DNA of 15,000 nt from the NCBI GenBank assembly GCA_018398765.1, contig JAHBMJ010002421.1, forward strand, positions 12,501-27,500. Reading direction: 5' to 3'. This DNA comes from Chromera velia. Lineage: Eukaryota; Sar; Chromeraceae. The position numbers and the translations under genes were made by a program. The notes beneath the pieces are model-generated. The model saw nothing but the letters and a program-made list of their open reading frames with translations. It was not told the origin of the DNA and searched no databases. Shown one piece after another: positions 1-8,695 of the stretch. Position 1 is the stretch's first letter, and each line of letters begins with the position of its first letter.

Positions 1-122
1 TCAGTTCAGTGATCTGATTTCAATGCATGGCCTCTTCCCGCTGTATTTTCTTTCATATTTGGTTCTCGCTTTTTTCTGCTTACAGCCATCAACTCATTGC
101 TCTTATGCCCTAGCTATCACCC

Positions 123-335
123 GGCGCAGACAGGTGGGCATGCAGGCAGGCAGGTAGGCAGGCAGACAGGCAAATATGCCAAACGGCAGAATAGGCAGAC
201 CCGTGAAATGAGAGAATGGCACTGGCAGAATAGCAGAAAGGCAGAGAGACATGCAAACATCATGATGCAGACATAGGCACTGCCAGGCAGGTAGGCAGGC
301 AGGCAGGCAGGCAGGCAGGCAAACAAACAGACAGA
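123..335. repeat. CAGG-type tetranucleotide repeat tracts
   Basis: Two imperfect tracts of repeated CAGG/GGCA units, about 137-172 and 283-330, are separated by about 110 bases that still hold scattered GCAGA and GGCAG words. On the minus strand they translate to repetitive Cys-Leu-Pro-Ala strings in two overlapping frames. That is the expected artefact of a 4-base repeat and not evidence for a protein. Confidence 0.9.
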
Positions 336-1714
336 CATACAGGCTACTCTCTCGGTGACTCTGTTTGCTCACATCTCATCTCTTCACTTACATTTCATTT
401 TTTTTATCTTGTCTCTCTCATGCTATTTCTCTTAATTCCGACCTCTTATCCGACCTCTCAGCTGTACATATCTCTACATGCCACCTCATAAACAAACTGT
501 GAGATTCAGAAGTTGTAAATTGAATCCCACTCTGTTTCTGTTTTAACGTTTCCTTCCGGCACGACTCAGCGTATTCCTGCCTACCTGCCTATTGGCTATC
601 GTGCAGGAATGCCTTCCTGTGTGCCTAACCGTATTTCTAATTTTGTCTTCTTTTCTGAGTGTGCTCAAAGTTCTGCCTCTCTGTCTGTTTGACTGCTTTC
701 TCATCATCCCAGCTAGGTGCCTATTCTGTCTGCCTGACTTAGTCTACTTCCCAAATTTTGATCTTTCTGTTAAACTTTGCCTATATTTACTGAAAAGTTC
801 TGACTAGGTCGCTCTATCCAAGGACTGCCTTTAACAACTTGTTATCCTGACAACCTTCCACATTTCGCTTTTTCGCTCTTCTATCTTTTCTCCCATTACC
901 TCTTCTGTCCTCTTTATCTGTTCTGTGTTTCTTCTTTCTTTCTGTCACTGCTTTCTTCATTCTCTTCCCCCCTTTTGTTTCTCTCTCTGGACATATACCT
1001 CTTATTTTATATGTTTTTTCATAACAGTGCCTGAAAGTTATTTCAGGATAAGTTTCCTCGACACGATCATACTCGATCGTCAACATCGACCACCATTTAT
1101 TGAACATCGCTCTTTTATATATTTTTTTAATGATGGCGCCTAAATGGTATTGCATGGTAAATTCTCTTGACTTGATCATACTTGATCTATAAGTTGATCG
1201 TCAACATTGATCGGCATTAATTTATTGAATACAGTTATAAAAAGCTTTTATGATCAAGCTGTTTGAGAAAATTTAGGAAAATTTATACTAGATTGCAAAA
1301 CTTTTTTGACTGACTATTGATCAATCAATGAGTTCCATAGTTGGTACACAAAGCATTTATCAAAAAGTATCCTCTAAAAGAGGTTATAAAATGTGTTTAG
1401 CCGTAAGTCTAATGAATTTTAGAACATTTTATGACACAGCTCTTATTTAATTGACTAGTTGATTGATTGAATGCATAATTTTTTAAAGTCATAATGATGT
1501 TAAATGTATTCAGTTCAGTGAATGTGTAATAATTGATGGATTTGGATACCAATAGTAGCTTAGGAAAAGATTTAGTAATCAGACCGTAATACTGCATGCT
1601 TATGTTTTTTAATGTTTTCCTTTAGCCCGTACGTCATAATTAACACACTCACAAGAGTCGGGTGACAAGACCTTAGTCACTTCCGCGTGCAAAGCGCGCG
1701 TACTCACTTGTATA
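336..1714. other. Gene-free stretch: pyrimidine-rich, then AT-rich
   Basis: Bases 360-1000 are strongly C/T-rich on the plus strand with recurring CTGCCT words. Bases 1000-1714 become AT-rich. The pyrimidine bias makes long Lys/Arg-rich open frames on the minus strand (for example 814-1179), but these show no recognisable domain and their composition simply mirrors the bias. I see no convincing exon, RNA gene or promoter. Confidence 0.6.
1045..1235. repeat. Diverged direct duplication
   Basis: The segment at about 1048-1105 (TTCCTCGACACGATCATAC, then GATCGTCAACATCGACC and TTTATTGAACA) is matched at about 1160-1230 by TTCTCTTGACTTGATCATAC, GATCGTCAACATTGATC and TTTATTGAATA. The second copy has about 10 extra bases in the middle. 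It reads as an old local duplication about 115 bases apart. No function is visible. Confidence 0.6.
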
Positions 1715-2037
1715 AAGCTCCTACCTTTGAATATTGAACGCACGATTTGGCTTGGCTTTGTATTATCACTTACTGTATTAGAATTCATTTTCTTTTCTTT
1801 TTTTCATTTTTTTAATTGATTGATTTTTAAAAAATGGTCGTTCTAAGGTGGATCCTTATTGTTTTTGCCCTATAAAAGGTTTTGTTACGCGCGCGGTGTG
1901 CGCGAAAAAACGCAAAAATAAATGTATTTTACAAGTTACATACATGGACAATGAGGGGCGGGTGGGTGGTGCACCGTGGCAAAGTTGACCACAGAGAGGT
2001 CTCAAAACGTGCATCCAATATTCAAGGGCAGGGGCTT
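1715..2037. mobile_element. MITE-like element, copy 1
   Basis: This is a 323-base unit whose ends are inverted repeats of each other over about 28 bases. The left end starts AAGCTCCTACCTTTGAATAT, and the reverse complement of the right end starts AAGCCCCTGCCCTTGAATAT. A nearly identical copy lies at 2585-2907 in the same orientation. The small size, terminal inverted repeats and lack of a transposase fit a non-autonomous DNA transposon. No clear target-site duplication is visible at either end. A short open frame inside is shared with copy 2 but shows no coding constraint. The alternative reading, a pair of short LTRs, is less likely because each copy has its own inverted ends. Confidence 0.75.
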
Positions 2038-2584
2038 TGTACCCGTTTTGCCTTAAAAATGAATTTTCTCAAAATGATTTCTTTTTTTCTTTAACTTCTA
2101 TTACAGATGAATGCAGCGACATAGTAACCTAAATAGACTATTACATCACTAACTTAGTTAAGCATCACACGCCTCTGCTGTTTTTTCTTTGTGTCTCTCT
2201 TTGTTCTTTTTTTATGAAAGCTTTTCTTTATACCATCACAAACAAAAGAGGTGATACCAGTTTCTTTTTTCTTTTAACTTGGAGACTCACACGAGTCAGC
2301 CTTTCTCCCTTTTTCATTTCTTTTATCTTCTATCCTTCTCTTTAAACACACCACGGTTTTATTTTTTTTCGCTCTTTTTTTCATACAAATAAAAGAGTGA
2401 ATCGATGGTTCTGAGATTTAAGCCGTAAAAGGCTAAGTTTTAAGACATTTTTTTGAAACCCATCGCTTTTTAACATAATCTCTGAAATAATACATACTGC
2501 AACCCTAAGTTACCCTATAGTATTGTTTTAGCCTCCTCTGTCTGATTTCAATCTAAAATATACTTTCAAAGTTTAAGATTCACA
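2038..2584. other. AT-rich spacer between the two MITE-like copies
   Basis: This stretch is AT-rich with several T-runs and pyrimidine-rich patches on the plus strand. No frame is convincingly coding and I recognise no RNA gene. It could be unique DNA caught between two separate insertions or the interior of a larger composite element. Nothing in it supports the second option. Confidence 0.5.
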
Positions 2585-2907
2585 AAGCTCCTGCCTTTGA
2601 ATATTGGACGCACGATTTGGCTTGGCTTTGTATTATCACTTACTGTATTAGAATTCATTTTCTTTTCTTTTTTTCATTTTTTTAATTGATTGATTTTTAA
2701 AAAATGGTCGCTCTAAGGTGGATCCTTATTGTTTTTGCCCTATAAAGGGTTTTGTTACGCACGCGGTGTGCGCGAAAAAACGCAAAAATAAATGTATTTT
2801 ATAAGTTACATACATGGACAATGAGGGGCGGGTGGGTGGTGCGCCGTGGCAAAGTTGACCACAAAGAGGTCTCAAAACGTGCATCCAATATTCAAGGGCA
2901 GGGGCTT
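2585..2907. mobile_element. MITE-like element, copy 2
   Basis: This is the same 323-base unit as at 1715-2037, with only scattered substitutions, mostly transitions. Its left end starts AAGCTCCTGCCTTTGAATAT and pairs with the right end ATATTCAAGGGCAGGGGCTT. The flanks (ATTCAC on the left, ATATATAT on the right) show no target-site duplication. The broken zinc-repeat/HNH gene starts about 70 bases downstream. Near identity of the two copies implies a recent insertion or a local duplication. Confidence 0.75.
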
Positions 2908-2977
2908 ATATATATGTACGAGTTTCTTATTCAGACAAACGTAATCCGGAATCAAAGAAAGCTATCTATATCTATCG

Positions 2978-4653
2978 TTGTGCGTGTATACATTCCGTGA
3001 CTGTGAATTTTTGTTAAATTGTGTACATCGATCAATGAAGGTGAGGAAGACACTTATATGTAAGCTTGCTATAGAGCTCCTTCTTTTTTGCGTTCAGTCC
3101 AAGATGCAGTTTGAAAGAATGAAACGTGTCGTTCAAGTCATCAGTCGGACTGCTGCTGGTCATGAGGCCTCCGGATGTTGTACACACAGTGGGTTCGTTC
3201 AAACAATCGCATGCTCTGTGTTTGCACAGCCTCAGGTGCCTTTTCTGTGGATAAAAATGGACGCAGCTAGCCTTTACTATACAATTCTTAGAACTTCAAG
3301 TTTTGCATGCCGTCGACAGTCAGTGAAGGTTGTCTTCGATGTCGCAAAAGCCGCCAAGCATTTGTTCCATTATTATAGCCAGCAAAAGTTGGAGGCTGGA
3401 GGTGTTTTCTCGTTTCCGACTTCAAACATGCCTGAAAGAGCTCTGCTCTTGCTTGTTCTGAAGGCCCTTGTTCCGGTTTTTGCACGCACGCCCTTTTTTT
3501 TGACGAGCGGCTGCGTTGCAATCAGTCGGGAAGAGGGCAAAGGGATTTCCAACACACATACGCTGACATCATCAGAAGGAACACAGAAATTCTCCCTTGC
3601 CCGCACCGTCGAGAATACTTCAGAGAGGCAAAGTGAGCCGAACCCGTCAGACTTTCCGCCAGAAAGTAAGAGGAGTAAATGCCCCCATGGAAGAGAAGCA
3701 TATCGTTGTAAAGAGTGCGGGGGAGAGGGAATTTGTAAACACGGGCGCGAACGAAGATTTTGCAAAGACTGTGGGGGGAAGAGAATCTGCGAACACGGCC
3801 GACGGCGTGATTAATGTAAGGATTGTGGAGGGAGCTCCCTCTGCCACCATGGCCAAATAAGATATCAGTGCAAGGATTGTGGCGGGAAAGGGATCTGTAA
3901 GCACGGACATCAACGAACTGTCTGTAAAGAGTGCGGAGGTAGCTGCATTTGTCAGCACGGAAGACAGCAAGTTCAATGTAGGGAGTGCGGAGGGAGTTCC
4001 TTCTGTATACACGGTCGTCAAAAACACAGATGCAAGGAGTGTGGAGGAAAAGGAATCTGTGGACATGGGCGTTACAGGCATCGGTGCGTGGAGTGCGGAG
4101 GAAGCTCGATGTGTGAACACGGCCGCAGACGGGAAGTGTGTAAGCTGTGCAAAGGAAGCCAAATTTGCGAACACAACCGAATTCGCTCCACCTGTATACA
4201 TTGTCAGAAAGACAACCCCATCTTTGCACAGAGGAAGGAGCGAGAGCGGCTCAGGTATAGAGAAGACCCCGTGCATCGCTTGACGATAAATGCCAGGAAG
4301 GCCGTGTACAAGAGCCTCTCCGCTGTCAGAGATGGGCAGACAATTCTTCAAAGAAAGCGCACTCATGAATATTTGGGCTGTTCTTATGAATATTTGAAAA
4401 GGATGATTTCCATGGCAACCCAGGGATGTCTTAGAAAAATTATGGGACCTGCTGGCACGTTGATCACATCATTCCTATTATGTATGCAGGTCCCGGGGGA
4501 CAAAAACCTGATAAAGAGACCAAAATTGCACGACTACATTTCACAAACCTGCAGCCGATGTGGTCAAGAGAAAATCTTAAGAAAGGAAACCGATTCATTG
4601 GAAAGTTCGGCTCAGACTCTCAAACTCAGGCAGTGACTAATGATTTTAAATAA
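2978..4653 (+). pseudogene. Broken zinc-repeat HNH endonuclease gene
   Basis: From the first ATG the frame runs 278 codons to an in-frame TAA at 3812-3814, then continues open in the same frame. Residues 1-230 are not recognised. Cys/His repeats start at 3680. After them come a basic linker and a segment (RLTINARKAVYKSL, later YLGCSYEYLKRM) typical of HNH proteins of large algal viruses and protists. Near 4421-4426 one base is missing. The next frame carries GMS, a TAG at 4432-4434 where this family usually has Trp, then KNYG, WHVDHIIPI (4453-4479) and LHFTNLQPMW, ending at TAA 4651-4653. His-Val-Asp-His with the downstream Asn is the betabetaalpha-metal nuclease signature. The intact protein probably bound and cut DNA. 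The true start is unsure, and upstream introns are possible. An AATAAA overlaps the final stop. Confidence 0.8.
3707..4192 (+). repeat. Nine 54-base repeats encoding Cys/His modules
   Basis: Nine exact-length units of 54 bases encode 18-residue modules of the form C-x2-C-G-G-x3-C-x-H-G-R-x4-x, for example CKECGGKGICGHGRYRHR. A half unit (CPHGREAYR) precedes them and another (CIHC) follows. Each module offers three Cys and one His for one zinc ion (C-x2-C-x5-C-x-H). The period is perfect in length although the units differ in sequence, so they were kept under coding selection before the gene broke. In unit 2 the last residue is replaced by the TAA stop. The last full unit is already divergent (CKLCKG, HNR), as often at the edge of tandem arrays. 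The periodicity creates several false open frames on both strands. Confidence 0.9.
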
Positions 4654-5049
4654 ATCAAATAACGGAACTGCCTGTGGCTGACTTAAAAATACTTATTTAA
4701 CCCAACTTAAGCAGTAGTAGCTGCAGTACCACCCCCTAATTAAAGGTTCCTTTTTGTCAACTCCTCGGCCAACTTGCCATGTTTCCCGCATTATTGTCTA
4801 GACTGTTTTATACCAACAATTGTAGCATTTAAAAAATTGATTGAAAATCATTTTTCTAAAGCTATTTTTACTATTGTAATATCATGTTGCCATATGTATG
4901 AAATCTAGTATCCAATTCATTACAAATATATTATAGTCATTTTAAACCAAAAAAATATTATTTTTTCATATATGAATTTCGTTTTCTCTTTTTTTCTTCC
5001 CCAGGCTCCTAAACAGGTTTTTAACCTAAACCTAACCTAAAATTTAAAC
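4654..5049. other. AT-rich intergenic stretch
   Basis: This AT-rich DNA lies between the HNH pseudogene and the fold-back element, with T-runs at 4960-5000. At 5021-5041 there are three CCTAA/CCTAAA words in a row. No gene is visible. Confidence 0.6.
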
Positions 5050-5213
5050 CTACTCTGCAGGTTTGAGTAATTTAGATAGGTAATTTAAAGTAATTTACAG
5101 TAATTTAGCTTAGTAATTTACTAGGTAATTTAAACTAATTTAAAGCAATTTAAAGTAATTTAAAGTAATTTAGAATAGTAAACTCTAGAGCAAACTAAAG
5201 TAATTTGGAAACA
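5050..5213 (+). repeat. Left terminal inverted repeat of the fold-back element
   Basis: Starts near TACTCTGCAGGTTTGAGTAA and is built from many copies of a decamer close to AGTAATTTAA. It aligns, with a few substitutions and small gaps, to the reverse complement of 7608-7770, from CTGCA(A/G)GTTTGAGTAATTT to AAAGTAATTTGGAAA. Confidence 0.85.
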
Positions 5214-5232
5214 ATGGATCTTGTGATTGTGC

Positions 5233-6671
5233 TTAGTACTGAACTAACACTCCTCCTGACTGATAGAGTTCAACGTGTATGAATCTATCAGCTAAGCCTA
5301 CCAGTAGATCATACACCAATATGGTTCTTATCATAGTAGCAGAGCTGGTTATGTGGGTGTGACAGAAGGACTCCATCAGCCTCCCCCCTTTTTAGCTCAA
5401 CGCAGTCTGCCAGGAAGCATAAAAGGCTCTCCAGTACTGGTTGTCTGACTCTTAGACTTGGAGACCCCTAGGTTGAGGTAGAGGGGCATTTGGAGTCTTT
5501 GTTGCCTCTTCATGATGCTTAGGAACATCCTCTGTCGGAGATGCAGAGGTGTCACAACCAGTCGGGTCACTTCGAAATTGCCACCAGTGGAGTTTGTCTA
5601 CACCCTCTTTCTTTTTTACCTTGCGAGCTTACTGTTTTTTTGCTTTCTTCTGCCATTTTGGAATGCATATAACAGAAGAAGAGGAAGGCAACGCTGTACT
5701 GCTGGTAGGCTCAGTCACTAGCTCAGTCACAATCTGTTGGGTGGCTGGAAAGGGCGCACGGCTCTCGTCTCTTACCTGAGTGGTCGGAGATGGGGAGACA
5801 AATGCATACTTAGTCATGGCTGCAGAATCTGATAGCTGTGGTGGGTCCATGTGGTCATTTGCATTGGAGGGACTGGGGGAGGCTTTCGATTTGGGTTTAC
5901 AAGCGGTTGCGGATGCAGCAGAGACGGCGGGACAGTGAAGTCCCTCTCCATCTTCATTGACTACAGTAGATGAGACGACTTCAGGCTGGTCATCAGATCA
6001 GATATAACGAGAGACGTCTTCGCATAACAAAGATAGGACCCCTACATTTGGATGATTTGCGTCGGGGCTAGAGGAGGAGGCAGGGATGCCTGCCTTTAGC
6101 TGGATTTCTTCTGGCACGCATGTTCAACTGCGTGCACAGCGGCGCACATTCTTTTGCTTTTCCTTTGATTCCTCTTAGAGGGGAAGAGGGGCATGTTGCT
6201 GGGAGATGGGGAAGACAAGATGCTCTCTATGTGTGAGGGCACCTCTTCTTTCACCTCAGTCGCCTCCTGGAGCACAGGAGATGGCTGCCCTACCATGCTA
6301 TCATACCAGACAGGGGAACGTACAAGGCTGAGAGACGGGGTAGGGGTAGAGCCACGGCTACCTCCGTTCTCGGTTGCTGGGGGCTGCTGACACGCAGCGG
6401 CAAAGGCAGGAACAAAAGGAAGAGAGGGCATTGCATCGGCTTCAACAACGATGGAAGGAATTTCTCCTGAAACATTTACAGGAGGTAGAGATAGGAGTCT
6501 GTGTGGGGGGGCGGATGTCAAACACAGGGGATCAATGGAGGGGGGAGAGGGGATTAACGGAGGGGGGATCACGGCTGAGCCACGTCCTGGAGGCCCGCTG
6601 TTTCTAATTGGTGCATCTTCATTTGCTTCACTCTCGGGCACTCTTTTCTTGTTTCTTGGGCACTCAGCCAT
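5233..6671 (-). pseudogene. Decayed Pro/Ser-rich gene, left arm
   Basis: The start is ATG at 6671 in good context (AAGTAAAATGGC), followed by 191 intact codons down to TAA at 6096-6098. The protein begins MAECPRNKKRVPESEANE, is Pro/Ser/Thr-rich and ends in a basic tract near PSKRNQRKSKRM. An overlapping frame then stays coherent from about 6123 to 5236 (for example CVPEEIQLKAGIPA, SDNQYWRAFYASWQTALS). It is broken by TGA 6124-6126, TGA 5998-6000, TAA 5629-5631, TAA 5452-5454, TAA 5392-5394 and TAA 5233-5235. The two frames may be joined by a lost intron or a frameshift; a pyrimidine tract and AG sit just before the basic tract. The gene lies in the fold-back element and reads outward from its centre. 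No known family is recognised. A DNA-binding or transposition role is only a guess from the basic tract. Confidence 0.6.
6062..6545. repeat. Inner inverted arm, left
   Basis: Matches the reverse complement of 7060-7535 almost throughout. Clear shared stretches include TCAGGAGAAATTCC, CGAGAACGGAGGTAGCCGTG and AACATGCCCCTCTTCCCCTC read on the minus strand. Small gaps separate the arms; for example about 12 bases present near 6435 are missing on the right at about 7172. Confidence 0.85.
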
Positions 6672-7059
6672 TTTACTTCAGTTCTCTAACTCATTTCTAT
6701 CTCCTTTTAAGATTTCCTTCAAGAAAATGACTTTCGTTCTTCCTCGTGTTCTGGCATCCGTAGGAAATCTTCAGCAGGCCTGTGCGTTAGTCCTGCTCTC
6801 TCCAGTGACTGCATATATGTGAGGGGACGTTCTTTGACCTCTTTTGTACAGCTGAAAAATTTTTGGAAGTCTTGCAGAGGACTTTCTTTGTGGCCCGTTC
6901 TAGCGCCGAGATGAAGATAAAACCAAAAAAACCTGATGGGGGAAACGGTGTTCCCATGCCCTGTCCTCTTGCACCATTGAAGATACCTGTGTTGCAGGTG
7001 CAGTTCGGGATGAGAAGGGCGAGACTGTCGATGCAGTTGGGGGTGATAAGGGCGAGACT
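6546..7059. other. Central spacer of the fold-back element
   Basis: About 510 bases that are not repeated. It holds the first 42 codons of the left gene copy (minus strand, from ATG 6671) and unrelated sequence upstream of the right copy. It must hold the promoter or promoters if the two copies were ever expressed from the centre outward. No clear TATA box or other motif is seen. Confidence 0.5.
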
Positions 7060-7570
7060 ACCCCTCCCTCCTCCGTTGATCCCCTGTGTTTGACATCCGC
7101 CCCCCCACACAGACTCCCGTCTCCACCTCCTGCAAATGTTTCAGGAGAAATTCCTTCCATCGTTGTTGAAGCCCTCTCTTCCTTTTGTTTCTGCCTGCGT
7201 GTCAGCAGCCCCCAGCAACCGAGAACGGAGGTAGCCGTGGCTCTACCCCTACCCCGTCTCTCAGCCCTGTATATTCCCCTGTCCGGTGTGACAGTGTGGC
7301 AGGGCAGCCATCTCCTGTGCCCCGGGAGGCGACTGAGGTGAAAGAAGAGGTGCCCTCACGTATAGAGGAGCATCCTATCTTCCCCGCCTCCCAGCAACAT
7401 GCCCCTCTTCCCCTCTAAGAGGAATCGAAGGAAAAGCAAAAGAATGTGTGCCGCCGTGCACGCGGTCGAACATACATGCCAGAAGAACTCCAGCCAAAGG
7501 CAGGCATCCCTGCCTCCTCTTCCAGCCCCGACACTAACGTGGTTCTTATCAAACTCTTTATCATATAATG
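6937..7570 (+). pseudogene. Decayed Pro/Ser-rich gene, right arm copy
   Basis: From 6937 the frame reads through VRDEKGETVDAVGGDKGETT into SVDPLCLTSAPPHR and SGEIPSIVVEA, which match the left-arm protein from its residue 47 on. Deletions near 7172 and 7195 shift the frame. The match resumes with CQQPPATENGGSRG, is shifted again near 7365 by one extra base, and returns as NMPLFPSKRN. The 5' part differs wholly from the left copy, which suggests another first exon or a recombinant origin. A GTTGCAG at about 6982-6988 could be a splice acceptor. At two sites where the left copy has stops, this copy has sense codons: CGA at 7467-7469 and CAA at 7495-7497. It is non-functional as it stands. Confidence 0.6.
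7060..7535. repeat. Inner inverted arm, right
   Basis: Inverted partner of 6062-6545. It ends at AGCCCCGAC on the outer side, where the two arms stop matching, and near CCGTTGATCCCCTGTG on the inner side. Confidence 0.85.
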
Positions 7571-7607
7571 GTTCGATCACGAGAAATCAACCTCCAAAGT
7601 TTAACCA

Positions 7608-7770
7608 AAATTAGTAATTTAGCTTTCCAAATTACTTTAATTTCAAGTTACTATTCTAAATTACTTTAAATTACTCTAAATTACTTTAAATTACTTTAAA
7701 TTACGAAGCTAAATTACTGTAAATTACTTTAAATTACTTATCTAAATTACTCAAACTTGCAGGGTAGTAA
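7608..7770 (-). repeat. Right terminal inverted repeat of the fold-back element
   Basis: Inverted partner of 5050-5213. It is made of repeated TTAAATTACT decamers and ends in ACTCAAACTTGCAGGGTAGT. The decamer number differs from the left end, so the repeats probably expand and contract. Confidence 0.85.
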
Positions 7771-8695
7771 GCGTCCTAATCTTACGTAATCTAATTTAAG
7801 CTTGCATAATTAGATGTCTAAGGTTACGAGTCATGCAGCTGCCAGAACAGAACATGTATATTCCTAGGCAGCTAGGCTTATAAGAGACACTTATTATATA
7901 TGGGAAAGTCCCATCGAAAATAAAATAATTGTATTAATCATTACTATACTAGTACAGTAATTTTTGGAAAAAAAAAAAAACTCAGAAAAAAATGTATAAT
8001 CCAATTAAAATGGCGCAGTTTCATTACTTCCGTCCCTAGTTCTGTACTAGCTTCCGTATAGTAATAACATTTTATGTTTTTAGAATTTCATTAAACGTCG
8101 TATACTAGCTGGCACAAGACTATCGATCGTGAGTGCGAGGGTGAATGCCGCGGCATTCTTCGGCATGTGCTTCAGACGAGATTTCAAAGACGTTGGGTGG
8201 TGTCAGTGTTCAGTCTCTTTCACATTGTCTTCCGAGTCCGAGTCCACAGTCTGTTATCCGCTGATAACATCTCAATCCAGCATACTCTCAACTCCATCTT
8301 TTGCGATGAGAAGCAAAGACCTGGCCAGGGACCTGGGACACAGTAATGGCCGCAGAACAAAATATGCGGCGTCACTTTCCGTCATACAAAACTCTCGGCT
8401 GATGAACGTGACGCGTGGAGCAGCTCCATCAGTTCCTGCATGCATACAGCAGAAGCACTCAAGCCTTACGGATGCAACAAGCGCGGGCAGTTCGCCAGAA
8501 ACTGACATGTCCACCTTGATGCAAGCAGACTTGGAAAATGAGTGCCGAAGCACCTCTTGTGGGTAGCTTTTGCCTTAAGGCCACGCCTTTTGAAACTCCA
8601 AACTCCACATAGCAAAGATGTTCGGACCTCAGCTTGACACGAGATGTCGAGAGAAGTCTCCACCCCTGGCCACGACAGTATCACGAAATATGCGG
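7771..8695. other. Region between the fold-back element and the SMYD stop codon
   Basis: The first 350 bases are AT-rich with an A-run at 7968-7980. Bases 8100-8695 are of more even composition and lie just downstream of the methyltransferase stop on its strand, so part of this is probably its 3' untranslated region. Open frames on the plus strand here (8095-8361, 8129-8566) show no domain. No poly(A) signal was identified with confidence. Confidence 0.5.

Larger units (their letters stand above)
5050..7770. mobile_element. Fold-back (long inverted repeat) DNA element
   Basis: About 160 bases at each end are inverted copies of one another (5050-5213 and 7608-7770). Inside them a second inverted pair (6062-6545 and 7060-7535) flanks a central spacer of about 510 bases. 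The left side keeps about 850 bases (5214-6061) that have no counterpart on the right. Two decayed gene copies diverge from the centre. No recognisable transposase motif was found, so the class is unknown. The nested inverted structure is what is known of fold-back or large-TIR elements. No target-site duplication could be identified, so the outer edges are good to perhaps 10-20 bases. Confidence 0.75.

Noticed and set aside
103-372. Cys-Leu-Pro-Ala-rich minus-strand open frames
   Set aside because: They are the translation of a CAGG tetranucleotide repeat, open in more than one frame.
814-1179. 121-codon Lys/Arg-rich minus-strand open frame
   Set aside because: Its composition mirrors the pyrimidine-rich plus strand, and no domain or splice context supports it.
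1882-2094. Small open frame shared by both MITE-like copies (also 2752-3000)
   Set aside because: It lies inside the 323-base elements and runs into their terminal repeat. The differences between copies are not biased to silent sites.
3812-3814. In-frame TAA as a sign of stop-codon reassignment
   Set aside because: The same gene also has a frameshift and a TAG, and the neighbouring 15-exon gene uses a standard stop with none inside.
3522-4366. Long open frames on the minus strand and in a second plus frame over the zinc repeats
   Set aside because: They share the 54-base period of the Cys/His array and are shadows of it.
8401-8515. Plus-strand reading YGCNKRGQFARN, resembling a retroviral-type Gag zinc knuckle
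   Set aside because: Three of the four ligand positions are wrong, the frame is short, and it is antisense to the likely 3' untranslated region of the SMYD gene. A chance match is more likely.
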